Assembly (NCBI GenBank): GCA_041306075.1
Contig: JBFYKH010000051.1
Location: 1 to 22,785, forward strand
Length of the DNA stretch: 22,785 nt
Direction of reading: 5' to 3'
From: JAHIYG01 sp041306075
GTDB lineage: Archaea; Altiarchaeota; Altiarchaeia; IMC4; SCGC-AAA252-I15
Part shown: positions 1 through 7,583 of the stretch, piece after piece
Layout: each line of letters opens with the position of its first letter
How positions within the stretch are numbered: position 1 is the stretch's first letter
Notes under the pieces: model-generated
Databases searched by the model: none
What the model was told of the DNA's origin: nothing
What the model saw: the letters and a program-made list of their open reading frames with translations, nothing else
Translations under genes and position numbers: made by a program

Positions 1-1368
1 AGGGTTGGAAAGGCATGCCGAATAGTCCAGGGTGCAGTCCGCGCCGCATGCGAGAGACCCATTTAGGAATCCGAGAGACTGGCAGGTCGCCTGGCCCAAG
101 TCGGCTCCGTCGCATTCCTCCCCGGCCTCCTTCACGCCGTTGCCGCAGACGGACGGGGGAAGCGGCGCTCCGGGGCTTATGTCCGCCACAGCGCAGTGCG
201 TGCTCGCCTGGCCGGTGCTGACGACCGTCTTGGCGAAGGGTGGCCCGTACGGGGCCTGGTCGCTCTGGAAAGCCCAGAATGCGTAGTCCGCCTGGCTTGA
301 GCGGACGAAAAGCTCGCCGCGCCCGTCAGCGTCGGCGTCGCCCGCGCACATGGCGTTCATGCCGTACAGGTAGGCCTGCTTCGTGTCGTTCCACACGCTC
401 GTGAATGCGTATCCACTGTCGTCCTTGCTCGCCTTCTCGAAGTACATCACCTGCTTGTTGGCGAGGATGATGTCGTTGTAGCCGTCGCCGTTTAGGTCCG
501 AGATTTCGCAGGACTGTATGTAGTCCGTGGTGGACCCCCCGAGGAGGTAGTTCGTCACGAATGTGCGCTTGTAGTCGCCTCCTGCGTAGTAAAGGAGCAC
601 GGCGTAGGCGTCGTTGCCGCAGAACAGCACCTCAGGCACCCCGTCATTGTTGACGTCGCCGAAGCTCATGTCGTCCACGACGGTAAGCTCGGGCTTCCTC
701 GGCCAGTCCCACTCAGACGGCTGTATCGTGTGGACCTGAACGTAGCCGCTGCCGTCGTACTCGTATACCAGTATCGGCCCGGACGCGCTGTTCTGGAAGA
801 ACAGCTCCCGGTAGCCGTCGCCGTCCATGTCGGCTATCCCGCAGTCGTTCGTGCTGCTGCCGGACATGAGGACGTTCCGCTGATAGGTCCCGGTCACTGG
901 CTGGTAGTCGTATACGAGGACGTTCGGGCCTGAGCCGAATCCGCATGCGACGACTTCGTTGACGCCGTCGCCGTCCATGTCCGCCGCGTGTATGGCGTGG
1001 ATTCCGGAGGACGGGACTCTGGATTCCGCGTCCGTGTAGAACGGCGCCCATGCGCCCTGGGCATCCCGCTTAAGGAACTTGACTATGCCGCCAGAGCAGC
1101 CTGTTGAAGGGCAAAACCCGCCGACGACGATGTCGCTGACGCCATCCCCGTCGACGTCTCCGGCATTGACCGAGTAGACCCTTTCGCCGAGGGATGTCGT
1201 GTTCTCGGCGTTGACCCATGCGCCGTCAGCGAACGAGTATATAACCACAAGGTCGGATAGGCCGGTTGAGCTCCTTCCCGGCACTAGGATTTCACTGGCC
1301 GACTGTGCGCAGGCCATTGCGGAAAATATCCCAAAAACTATTAAAGATGCAAGAACTGCTGTTTTCAT
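1..1368 (-). CDS. Secreted FG-GAP (VCBS-type) repeat protein, C-terminus cut by window edge
   Basis: The reading frame stays open for 456 codons to the left edge, so the C-terminus is missing. The first 21 residues are a signal peptide: a Lys at position 3, a hydrophobic core, and Ala-Cys-Ala before a likely cut at residue 22. Six Asp-rich calcium-binding loops of the FG-GAP type (such as DVDGDGVSD, DMDGDGVNE, DLNGDGYND) lie near residues 70, 130, 180, 238, 290 and 343, spaced 50-60 residues as expected for blades of a beta-propeller. Near residues 405-455 follows a cysteine-rich module beginning CGNGVKEAGEECDG, like the repeats found in secreted myxobacterial proteins. The role is probably extracellular binding or adhesion; the ligand is unknown. 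The start is supported by a purine-rich AGGGAGG about six bases upstream, one of the few clear ribosome-binding sites here. It lies downstream of the MoxR gene on the same strand, 165 bases away. Confidence 0.88.
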   Translation of the reverse strand, partial: MKTAVLASLIVFGIFSAMACAQSASEILVPGRSSTGLSDLVVIYSFADGAWVNAENTTSLGERVYSVNAGDVDGDGVSDIVVGGFCPSTGCSGGIVKFLKRDAQGAWAPFYTDAESRVPSSGIHAIHAADMDGDGVNEVVACGFGSGPNVLVYDYQPVTGTYQRNVLMSGSSTNDCGIADMDGDGYRELFFQNSASGPILVYEYDGSGYVQVHTIQPSEWDWPRKPELTVVDDMSFGDVNNDGVPEVLFCGNDAYAVLLYYAGGDYKRTFVTNYLLGGSTTDYIQSCEISDLNGDGYNDIILANKQVMYFEKASKDDSGYAFTSVWNDTKQAYLYGMNAMCAGDADADGRGELFVRSSQADYAFWAFQSDQAPYGPPFAKTVVSTGQASTHCAVADISPGAPLPPSVCGNGVKEAGEECDGADLGQATCQSLGFLNGSLACGADCTLDYSACLSNP

Positions 1369-1373
1369 GGCTT

Positions 1374-1380
1374 CCTCCCT
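1374..1380 (-). promoter_or_regulatory. Shine-Dalgarno site of the FG-GAP gene
   Basis: On the minus strand the sequence AGGGAGG sits about six bases before the ATG at 1368. It stands out because most other first genes of transcripts in this window have no such site and appear leaderless. It fixes the start of the FG-GAP gene. Confidence 0.6.
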
Positions 1381-1464
1381 CCAAATTGAGCGGTTTACTT
1401 TTTGAGCCTTGGCGGCCCAGTACTTGGTATTGGGAGGATTAGGCTAAAAAAGGTGTGCCGAAGG

Positions 1465-1502
1465 CCGTTTTGCAACAAGACGGTTCTTCGCCTTTTAGGC
1501 GA
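1465..1502 (-). terminator. Two small hairpins after the MoxR gene, possible terminator
   Basis: The 165-base gap between the MoxR stop (1534) and the FG-GAP start (1368) holds a perfect inverted repeat (arms 1488-1493 and 1497-1502, 3-base loop) and a second hairpin with one mismatch at about 1465-1483 (CCGTTTT facing AAGACGG). Further downstream on the minus strand is a T-run (about 1446-1451, reading TTTTTT). This could end the VirB4-MoxR transcript or lie in the FG-GAP leader. The hairpins are seen directly; their role is a guess. Confidence 0.3.
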
Positions 1503-1533
1503 GGGGGCGCAAGGGGGTGGACGAGGCCGGCCG

Positions 1534-2439
1534 TCAGCCTGGCCCCAGCTTCCTGAGGACGTCGTCTATGAGGTCGTCGCTCGTGTAACCGAAGTTCCTG
1601 GCGTCCGGGTTCATGACCAGCCTGTGCCTGAGCACCGGGCGGGCGAGCAGATCGACGTCCTCGGCCGACGCCTCGCCCCTGCCCTGGATGCGGGCCCGCG
1701 CCTTCACAGCCCTTATGTAGAGCACGCTTGCGCGGGTGCTCGCCCCGGACAGCACCTCCCTCCGGCGCCTTGTCGCAGAGACTAGGTCGACTATCCTGTC
1801 CTCTACCGCGTCCGGCACGAGGACGGAAGCGGCCTCCGCCTTCAGGCGGATGAGGCGCTCCCTGGGCAGAACCGGGCCCCGGGCGGCGGACTGCATCCTC
1901 AGCACCTCCTTCTCCTCGTCCCGGCTCAGGTAGCCCATCCTCGTCTTCATGAGGAACCTGTCCTCCTGCGCCTCAGGGAGAGGGTAGGTGCCCTCGCACT
2001 CTATCGGATTCTGGGTGGCCAGGACCATGAACGGCTCCGGCAGCCGGCGGGCCGACCCCTGGACCGTGACCGAGCCTTCCGCCATGGCCTCAAGGAGCGC
2101 GGACTGCGTCTTAGGCTGCGCGCGGTTTATCTCGTCGATTAGGAGGATGTTCGAGAATACGGGCCCTGGCTCGAAGCCGCCGGGGAGCCCGTCTTCCCGC
2201 ACCGTCGAGCCGATTATGTCGGAGGGTGCGAGGTCCGGCGTGCACTGTATCCGCCGGAAAGACAATCCGACGGATTCCGCGAGGCATTTGGCGAGCTCGG
2301 TCTTCCCGAGGCCTGGCGGGCTTTCGATGAGTATGTGGCCGCCTGCGACGAGGCATGTGACGAGGTGTTCTTTTGCGTCCCTGTTGCCGATTATCCGCGC
2401 CGCCAGGCGGAGGCGGAGCGCATCCAGTTCCGCCGTCAC
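1534..2439 (-). CDS. MoxR-family AAA+ ATPase
   Basis: A protein of 301 residues, normal for the family. Walker A is SPPGLGKT (about residues 40-47), Walker B is ILLIDEINRA (near residue 100), followed by the family sequence TQNPIECEGTYPLPEAQEDR and a C-terminal helical lid rich in Arg. MoxR ATPases are chaperones that use ATP hydrolysis to assemble or activate partner complexes, often with VWA-domain proteins. I choose the GTG start at 2439: its GTGA overlaps the TGA stop of the upstream gene by four bases, and the protein then begins just before the conserved N-terminal helix. An ATG at 2493 would add 18 Arg- and Pro-rich residues that lie inside the preceding gene. No DUF58 or VWA partner gene follows, which is unusual; its client may be the VirB4-like machine encoded just upstream in the same operon. 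Confidence 0.93.
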   Translation of the reverse strand: MTAELDALRLRLAARIIGNRDAKEHLVTCLVAGGHILIESPPGLGKTELAKCLAESVGLSFRRIQCTPDLAPSDIIGSTVREDGLPGGFEPGPVFSNILLIDEINRAQPKTQSALLEAMAEGSVTVQGSARRLPEPFMVLATQNPIECEGTYPLPEAQEDRFLMKTRMGYLSRDEEKEVLRMQSAARGPVLPRERLIRLKAEAASVLVPDAVEDRIVDLVSATRRRREVLSGASTRASVLYIRAVKARARIQGRGEASAEDVDLLARPVLRHRLVMNPDARNFGYTSDDLIDDVLRKLGPG

Positions 2440-3092
2440 CCGGCACCCCCGAGCTCCCCTCGCCCCAGGCACCTTACGCCGCGGCCGGCGCATATCCTCC
2501 GTATGTTGGCCGAGTCGGTGAGGACGAGGCAGTTCAGCCTCTCCGCAAGGGATATGCTCGGGTAAACGTTCCTCCGGGCATCCACTTTTACCGGCACCAG
2601 GAGGGAGGCGAAGCCGCCCGCCTTACCCTCCGGGCCGGAGGCCGCCTTGTCGTACGCGGCCTTCTCGGCCCAGACGAAACCGAACATCCGCTTCAAAGCG
2701 AGGACGTCCTCCCTCGACGCATTCCTGATGAAGTCCGATTCGGCGACGGCGCCGCCGGGACGGATTGCCTCCCGGGCCGTCCCTGGCCCGCAGCCTGCCG
2801 GCCTGCACTCCGTCTGCGGCTGAGAATCCGTCCCGGCGCCAGGCTTCGCCGTCAAGGCAAGGCGGCTCCGGACGGCTCCGCCCGAAGACGCCCGGCTGGC
2901 GCGAAGACGCCGGAGCCCGCCCGAAAGAGAACGCATCCGCCTCGCAAGGGAGGCGTACGCCGGCGCGAGATGGACGGCCGCCCTGACTGCCAGTGCGCAG
3001 GCGAGCGCGAGGACGAGCGACTCCATCATCCGGCGGCCTGCGGCGTCGGCCCTCATGTAGTATCCGGCAATGTCAAGGACTGCGTCCGCCAT
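2436..3092 (-). CDS. Membrane-anchored protein of unknown function between VirB4-like and MoxR genes
   Basis: I do not recognise this 218-residue protein. It starts MADAVLDIAGYYMR, has one hydrophobic segment at about residues 23-45, then an Arg-rich stretch that would stay in the cytoplasm, a low-complexity Pro/Gly/Ala linker at about residues 70-120, and a folded-looking C-terminal part of about 95 residues. That part ends with a beta-strand and helix pattern (RLNCLVLTDSANIRRI, then RGVRCLG) that resembles the last strands of PIN-like or other Rossmann-like domains; this likeness is weak. The ATG at 3092 overlaps the end of the VirB4 gene by 20 bases, and its stop overlaps the MoxR GTG by four bases, so all three genes should be one transcript with coupled translation. 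The context suggests an accessory part of the VirB4 apparatus. Confidence 0.72.
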   Translation of the reverse strand: MADAVLDIAGYYMRADAAGRRMMESLVLALACALAVRAAVHLAPAYASLARRMRSLSGGLRRLRASRASSGGAVRSRLALTAKPGAGTDSQPQTECRPAGCGPGTAREAIRPGGAVAESDFIRNASREDVLALKRMFGFVWAEKAAYDKAASGPEGKAGGFASLLVPVKVDARRNVYPSISLAERLNCLVLTDSANIRRICAGRGVRCLGRGELGGAG

Positions 3093-6000
3093 TTGATAGC
3101 ACCCCGATGGCGTGGTCTGCCGCCGCCTCGTACGGGACCACGTTCGCGTACCCCCTCCCCCTGGCGACCCTGAGCGCCTCGCCGTCGACGGCTGCCCACA
3201 CCACGAGCCGGGAGGCGGAGTATTCCAGCATGTTCGCATGCTTCCTCGCGGTCTCGGCGTCCGGGGAGAGTATGTCGGCCGCCGAGAAGACCTCTATCGC
3301 CGCCGACTCCCCGCCGACTCCGGCGTATGTGATGTCCGGGAGGATGCGGGCGTGGGTCCGCACCTCGCCGCCCTCCGCCATCGCCCTCAGCCGCTCAGCT
3401 ATGAGCTCCCTTGCAAGGTTGTGCAGCGCTTCACCTGTCTGGCATGGCCTGACCAGGTAGAGGGCGCTGCCGCCTAATCTTCCTCCGGAGCCGACTGCCT
3501 CGATGTATCCGTCCGACAGGAGCCGCCTGAACGAGCCGGCCGCGAGGCCCGACGCCCTCACCAACGGCGCTCCCGCCCGGGGCCTCTCCGCCTCCACGTG
3601 CGGCTTCGCCTCCCCCTCGGGGCTCGTGGACAGGAGGGCGAGCTCGTATCCGCTTGCGAGGACGAGGAGGGGCAGCTTGGCCGTCGGCGTCAGCATGAGC
3701 GCGTCCCCCGAGCCCGCGGACTTCAGGAACTCGCTCTGGCTCTCCGTGAGGGCGAACGTCTCCGAGACCAGCCTGAGCGCGGAAGCCTCCTGCCGGAGTA
3801 TGAACTTGGTGGACGTGTTGTTGAGTATCACGTGCCCCCTCGGCCTGCCCGCCTGGTCGCGGGCGAGGAGGTCCTCCACATTCTGGTCTATCATGACGAC
3901 GCCCACGTTGTTCTTCCTGCCGGTCCGGACTATGGGGCCTAGCCAGTCCTGGTTGTTCTCGAAAACGCACCATGCCTCGTCGACTATTATCATCCTCCTC
4001 CTGCCGCCGGCGGAGAGCATCCTCGAATAGACGTGGTCGAAGACTATGAAGAGCGCCATCGCGCGCTGGTGGGGCTTGTAAGCCGACGCCGAGGACAGGT
4101 CGAAGGAGACGATGCCGCCGCCCGCCAGGTCGACGGTCGTCTGGCTGTTGAGGTATCGCATGTCGCCGAAGACGAGGGGGGTGATGCACGACAGGAGCGC
4201 CTCCGCCGTCGTCTTCTTCCAGGACTCGGCCTTCGAGCCGGATTCGGACGCGAAAGCGTTTAGCGCCTCGTAGACGTCGCTGAACGTCGGCGGCCTCCTA
4301 GTCCATGTGCCCGGCTCGTCGGCGTATATGCCAACCTTCCGGTACGCGTTGTCGAGCATCTTGTCGACTATCCCCGCGACGGCGCCGGACTGCCTCTCGT
4401 CCAGGCCTCCGCGCACGAGGTTGAAGAACGCCTTCACCGCGCCCTTTCGGCCGTCGTAGGTGTCGGGGCCGATTTCGAACAGGTTTATCACGGAGTCGGA
4501 GTCCGGCGAGAGCTTCACGACCTTCCCGCCCATCGCCCTGACCGCGGGGCCGTACTCCCCCTGGGGGTCCACGACGTAGATGTCGGTGTCCTGCATCGCC
4601 TGGCAGAGCATGAGCTTCTTGACGAGGAACGACTTGCCGGAGCCTGAGCTCCCGAGTACGAGGACGTGGGGGTTCGGCTGCCGGTAGAGGTCTATGAGCA
4701 CGGGTACGCCGTTGAACTGGTTGTATCCCGCGACGACCGCCCGGTCCCCCCGGTCCTCGAGGCTGCTGAGTATGAACGGGTACGAGTCCCGGACCGCGCT
4801 TGAGGGGAACATCCTGTCGCGCTTCTCCCCGAGGCCGTCGTATGCGATTGGGTAGCAGCTCCTCAGGGCCTCCGCCATCTCCCACCTCGCCACCCTCAGC
4901 TGGGCGCCCATCCCCTCTATGACGTCCCTCACCCGCATGACCGCCACGTCAAGCTCCTTCTCGGTGTAAGCCTTCACGTTGACGTAGAGGGCGACGTCGA
5001 AGCACTTCTCCTCGTCCCTCGACACCCGCCCCAGTAGCTCCCGCACCTTCTCTAGGCATACCCTGTCCTTCTCCGCCACGATGAGGCCCTCCCTCTCCCG
5101 GACCGTCACGTCGGTCTCGAGCTTCGCGAGCTCCTTCTGCAGGTATTCGACTGAGGTTTTCTGGCTTAGCGGGTGTATGTGGAAGACGACGTCGAAGTCT
5201 ATGGGCTGCCGGATGAGCTTTGTCAGCCATCCCGGATGGACCGAGGAGGGGAACCGCATCGCGTATAGGACGCGGTGGAGCTTCTCTATGTCCGCACGGT
5301 CCCTGTGGACGTCCACCGACGAGGGCATCAGCTCCCCGAGTATCTGCGACCTCCGGTCCGACGGATTCCTCACCCGCTCGATGCCGCCATCCGCGAACCC
5401 TGCCGTCCCATCGGCAACCGCGGGGCCTGGCCTGAACCCCGCCAGGGGGGCGTGGAACGTGACCGGCGACCAAGGGTCGTCCGCCAGCCTGAACCGGGGG
5501 TTGTAGAATCCGGCGTAGAATCCTACCAGGGCGTCCGTGCCGAGGCGCTCGCACTCTATGCCAGCGTCCCTGAGGCTCGCGGCGAGGTTGCGGGTCTTTG
5601 CGTCGAGGTCCCTCAGGGCGCCTTCGGATGAGCCGCCGACGTTCTGGGATATGACGATGTGGTAGTCGCGGTCGGTGACGGTCTTGGACTCCACCACTTC
5701 CCTCATGAAGGCCGCATAGTGCTCGTAGTATGCGATGCTCTGTGGCCTTCCCCCGAGGAGGACGCGCTCCCTCAGGCGCATCAGGTATGATTCGACGTCT
5801 ATCTCGCGGGAGGACATGATGACCTGGATGTTCGCTGAGAGCTCGTGGAGGAAGACGCCGTATCCGGAGATTGCGCGCTCCATGTCCGTCTCCGACAGGC
5901 CGCCGAGGTCCTTTGGCATGACCTTCAGCACCGAGAGGAGCCGGCCGTCCCGAGTCTTCACGGCGTCCCTGTCTATGTCCTCCACGCCCAGGAACTCCTC

Positions 6001-6267
6001 CATCTGCCTGGTGCCCCAAAGAATCCTCCTGCCGGACCTCGCGTAGCCGATGAGGGCCAGCACGCGCTCGTCGATGTCGTGGTATGCGAGGCCGGCGTAT
6101 AGGGCGAGGCACAGGAGCCCGTAGGGTATCACGTATCCTGCGGAGTAGCCGTTTGATGCGAGCATCACCCCGGGAGCGCAGGCGGCGAGCATCAGGGCGC
6201 TCTGGTGGAGGGTGAGGTTGCCGAACAGCTTCTCCTTGTATTCTGACGTGGCGAATGTCTGTGCCAT
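3073..6267 (-). CDS. VirB4/TraC-type secretion ATPase with N-terminal PrgI-like membrane segments and a C-terminal extension
   Basis: A protein of 1064 residues. Residues 22-38 and 44-62 are two hydrophobic segments in the pattern of PrgI-family proteins, followed by the VirB4 N-terminal domain (SVLKVMPKDLGGLSE, then REIDVESYLMRLRERV). The ATPase core has Walker A GSSGSGKSF (about residues 533-541), DIYVVDPQGEYG, and Walker B RMIIVDEAWCVF (about 757-768), with a conserved VGVVMIDQNVEDLL after it. VirB4 proteins power type IV secretion or conjugation at the membrane. After about residue 900 there is an extra 160-residue region: a winged-helix-like part (about 905-943) and an alpha/beta part around Asp978 and Glu992 that recalls a PD-(D/E)XK nuclease fold lacking the lysine. 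The ATG at 6267 follows a TATA-like box by 29 bases. No VirB6, VirD4 or relaxase gene is present in the window, so DNA versus protein transport cannot be decided. Confidence 0.9.
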   Translation of the reverse strand: MAQTFATSEYKEKLFGNLTLHQSALMLAACAPGVMLASNGYSAGYVIPYGLLCLALYAGLAYHDIDERVLALIGYARSGRRILWGTRQMEEFLGVEDIDRDAVKTRDGRLLSVLKVMPKDLGGLSETDMERAISGYGVFLHELSANIQVIMSSREIDVESYLMRLRERVLLGGRPQSIAYYEHYAAFMREVVESKTVTDRDYHIVISQNVGGSSEGALRDLDAKTRNLAASLRDAGIECERLGTDALVGFYAGFYNPRFRLADDPWSPVTFHAPLAGFRPGPAVADGTAGFADGGIERVRNPSDRRSQILGELMPSSVDVHRDRADIEKLHRVLYAMRFPSSVHPGWLTKLIRQPIDFDVVFHIHPLSQKTSVEYLQKELAKLETDVTVREREGLIVAEKDRVCLEKVRELLGRVSRDEEKCFDVALYVNVKAYTEKELDVAVMRVRDVIEGMGAQLRVARWEMAEALRSCYPIAYDGLGEKRDRMFPSSAVRDSYPFILSSLEDRGDRAVVAGYNQFNGVPVLIDLYRQPNPHVLVLGSSGSGKSFLVKKLMLCQAMQDTDIYVVDPQGEYGPAVRAMGGKVVKLSPDSDSVINLFEIGPDTYDGRKGAVKAFFNLVRGGLDERQSGAVAGIVDKMLDNAYRKVGIYADEPGTWTRRPPTFSDVYEALNAFASESGSKAESWKKTTAEALLSCITPLVFGDMRYLNSQTTVDLAGGGIVSFDLSSASAYKPHQRAMALFIVFDHVYSRMLSAGGRRRMIIVDEAWCVFENNQDWLGPIVRTGRKNNVGVVMIDQNVEDLLARDQAGRPRGHVILNNTSTKFILRQEASALRLVSETFALTESQSEFLKSAGSGDALMLTPTAKLPLLVLASGYELALLSTSPEGEAKPHVEAERPRAGAPLVRASGLAAGSFRRLLSDGYIEAVGSGGRLGGSALYLVRPCQTGEALHNLARELIAERLRAMAEGGEVRTHARILPDITYAGVGGESAAIEVFSAADILSPDAETARKHANMLEYSASRLVVWAAVDGEALRVARGRGYANVVPYEAAADHAIGVLSNGGRSP

Positions 6268-6291
6268 GCTGTTTGTGTAAACCGCCCGGCC

Positions 6292-6300
6292 GGATAAAAG
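6292..6300 (-). promoter_or_regulatory. TATA-like box of the VirB4 operon
   Basis: CTTTTATCC on the minus strand is centred 29 bases before the ATG at 6267, and no Shine-Dalgarno site follows it. This fits a transcript with little or no leader. Confidence 0.5.
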
Positions 6301-6313
6301 GGGGTAGATTAGT

Positions 6314-6338
6314 CCGTAGTAATACGGCGGAACTACGG
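6314..6338. repeat. Overlapping inverted repeats after the methyltransferase gene
   Basis: CCGTAGT (6314-6320) pairs with ACTACGG (6332-6338), and a shorter hairpin uses CCGTA (6314-6318) with TACGG (6323-6327). The two pairings exclude each other. They span the stop codon of the methyltransferase and lie 14 bases before the VirB4 TATA-like box. They may act as a terminator or as an operator for the VirB4 operon. Confidence 0.4.
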
Positions 6339-7040
6339 TTTCGTGAACCGGAAGGAGTCGGCACCATCCTCGTTAGCCAGAACAACGAGTTTATTGGCCT
6401 CCTGGAACGCCCGGACCACAGCCAAAGACCCCTCCCGTGAAGTTTCATGAGGCAGCCCCTGGAAGTAGACCTCGCCGCCTGGCTTCGCGACACGCAGCAT
6501 CTCCCCGAGCATGAGGTCGAGCCTGCTCGTGTAAAGCCCCGCCGCCTGGACCGTGAGTACCAGGTGGAACTTCGCGTCCGGGAAATTCAGGGATTCCACT
6601 GAGGACACGACAGACGGTATGGCCGCCTTCCTTGGTATCAGGTTGGTCCCGACGACGGTGAGGCCCTTCGACCCTCGATGGCGGCCGCGGTCGTATTCCT
6701 CCAAGTCCATGCCGAAGTAACCCCTCCCGCAGCCTATGTCCAGGCACAGGAGCCGCTCATCCGGGAACCTCGCATGCAGCCTGTCGACGACCACCCTGAA
6801 GTCGACGCCGGAGAGTGTATTGTAGCCTAACCGGAGGTTCTCCCCTGAGCCCCGGTCACGCATCCCCCTGTGTATCTCGTACGGGTGGCCCAGGGATGAG
6901 AAAGCGGAAAACTCTGGTTCCCAGGCATGAGCCCTGTCGCCGCTCATGTCCAGGAGCCTCTGGCGCTCCAGGTCCAGGTCGAGGCGGCGCCTCTCCTCAG
7001 GCGCCAGCGAATCGACCGCCCGCCGCCGATCTGACTGCAT
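6333..7040 (-). CDS. Class I SAM-dependent methyltransferase, substrate unknown
   Basis: A protein of 235 residues. The glycine-rich SAM-binding motif is LCLDIGCGRGYFGMDL (about residues 98-113). It is followed by an acidic-loop region (GTNLIPRKAAI), the motif FHLVLTVQAAG, and EMLRVAKPGGEVYFQGL, which is typical of the methyltransferase_11/25 group at the fifth strand. The first 70 residues are charged and helical (EERRRLDLDLERQRLL) and are not part of the core fold; they may recognise the substrate. The ATG at 7040 has a clear TTATAA box centred 26-27 bases upstream, so a leaderless transcript is likely. It stands alone between the Lrp gene and the VirB4 operon. Nothing nearby fixes the substrate; a sugar, lipid or small molecule is possible. 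Confidence 0.85.
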   Translation of the reverse strand: MQSDRRRAVDSLAPEERRRLDLDLERQRLLDMSGDRAHAWEPEFSAFSSLGHPYEIHRGMRDRGSGENLRLGYNTLSGVDFRVVVDRLHARFPDERLLCLDIGCGRGYFGMDLEEYDRGRHRGSKGLTVVGTNLIPRKAAIPSVVSSVESLNFPDAKFHLVLTVQAAGLYTSRLDLMLGEMLRVAKPGGEVYFQGLPHETSREGSLAVVRAFQEANKLVVLANEDGADSFRFTKP

Positions 7041-7063
7041 GTTAGATGAAGGGAGGGGCTAGG

Positions 7064-7069
7064 TTATAA
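7064..7069 (-). promoter_or_regulatory. TATA box of the methyltransferase gene
   Basis: TTATAA is centred 26-27 bases before the ATG at 7040. It lies directly beyond the stop codon of the Lrp gene, so the two minus-strand genes probably have separate promoters. Confidence 0.6.
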
Positions 7070-7078
7070 GAGCCGGTT

Positions 7079-7531
7079 TCAGTCCAGCTCGACGCCGTGC
7101 TTCTCCTTCACGACGTTGAGGGCGAGCATCGTGTACGTCCGCTCCACGTTCTCGAGGGCTGTGAGGCTCTTGACGAGGCCATTGAGAGCGTCCCTGTCCG
7201 GCAGCTTCGCGACGACTATGGCGTCGTACTCTCCCGTAACATCGTATACCGCCGTGACATTCTTGGACTTCGCTATCCTCGTCTCGATTTCCGGCAGATG
7301 GCCGCCCCTCACCTTCACGCCGATGACGGCGGTCAGGTCGTAGCCGAGCTTGCTGTAGTCTATGTCGACGAGGAAGCTCCGGATGACGCCGGTCTCCCTA
7401 AGCTTGTTCACCCGGTTGTAGACGGTCCCCTCAGCGACCTTCAGCTTCTCCGCAATCTCCCTGAAACTCATCCTGCCGTCCGCCTGGAGCTCCTTGAGTA
7501 TGCTGATGTCGACGTCGTCTATCTTCGTCAT
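7079..7531 (-). CDS. Lrp/AsnC-family transcriptional regulator
   Basis: A protein of 150 residues, the usual family length. The N-terminal helix-turn-helix is ISILKELQADGRMSFREI followed by VAEGTVYNRVNKLRETGVI (about residues 9-51); the C-terminal half is the ligand-binding RAM domain with the family motif DVTGEYDAIVVAKL (about residues 97-110). These proteins form octamer-type assemblies and control transcription in response to amino acids or other small ligands. I choose the ATG at 7531: it starts directly at the winged-helix domain, and a TATA-like box lies 26 bases upstream. Longer in-frame starts would run into the divergent gene. The gene shares its promoter region with ugd on the other strand, over a perfect 20-bp inverted repeat, which suggests self-control and control of ugd. 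Confidence 0.93.
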   Translation of the reverse strand: MTKIDDVDISILKELQADGRMSFREIAEKLKVAEGTVYNRVNKLRETGVIRSFLVDIDYSKLGYDLTAVIGVKVRGGHLPEIETRIAKSKNVTAVYDVTGEYDAIVVAKLPDRDALNGLVKSLTALENVERTYTMLALNVVKEKHGVELD

Positions 7532-7552
7532 CGATAAATCTTTGCCGCTCGA

Positions 7553-7561
7553 CTTATTAAA
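7553..7561. promoter_or_regulatory. TATA-like box shared by the divergent Lrp and ugd genes
   Basis: CTTATTAAA on the plus strand (TTTAATAAG on the minus strand) is centred at 7557. This is 26 bases from the Lrp ATG (7531) and 27 from the ugd ATG (7584), almost exactly midway between them. The same element could serve leaderless transcription in both directions. Confidence 0.6.
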
Positions 7562-7574
7562 CGTCCGTTTAATA
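7555..7574. promoter_or_regulatory. Perfect inverted repeat, candidate Lrp operator
   Basis: Arms TATTAAACG (7555-7563) and CGTTTAATA (7566-7574) are perfect 9-bp complements around a 2-bp centre. The left arm is part of the shared TATA-like box, so a bound regulator would compete with TBP in both directions. The link to the adjacent Lrp gene is inferred from position only. Confidence 0.55.
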
Positions 7575-7583
7575 TGTACCCTG

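Noticed and set aside
2440..2493. ATG start 18 codons upstream for MoxR
   Set aside because: It would lie inside the preceding gene and add Arg/Pro-rich residues absent from the family; the GTGA overlap at 2436-2439 is the better start.
4949..6493. A long minus-strand frame overlapping the VirB4 gene
   Set aside because: Composition is Arg/Pro/Gly-rich without any domain motif, as expected for an off-frame reading of a high-GC gene.
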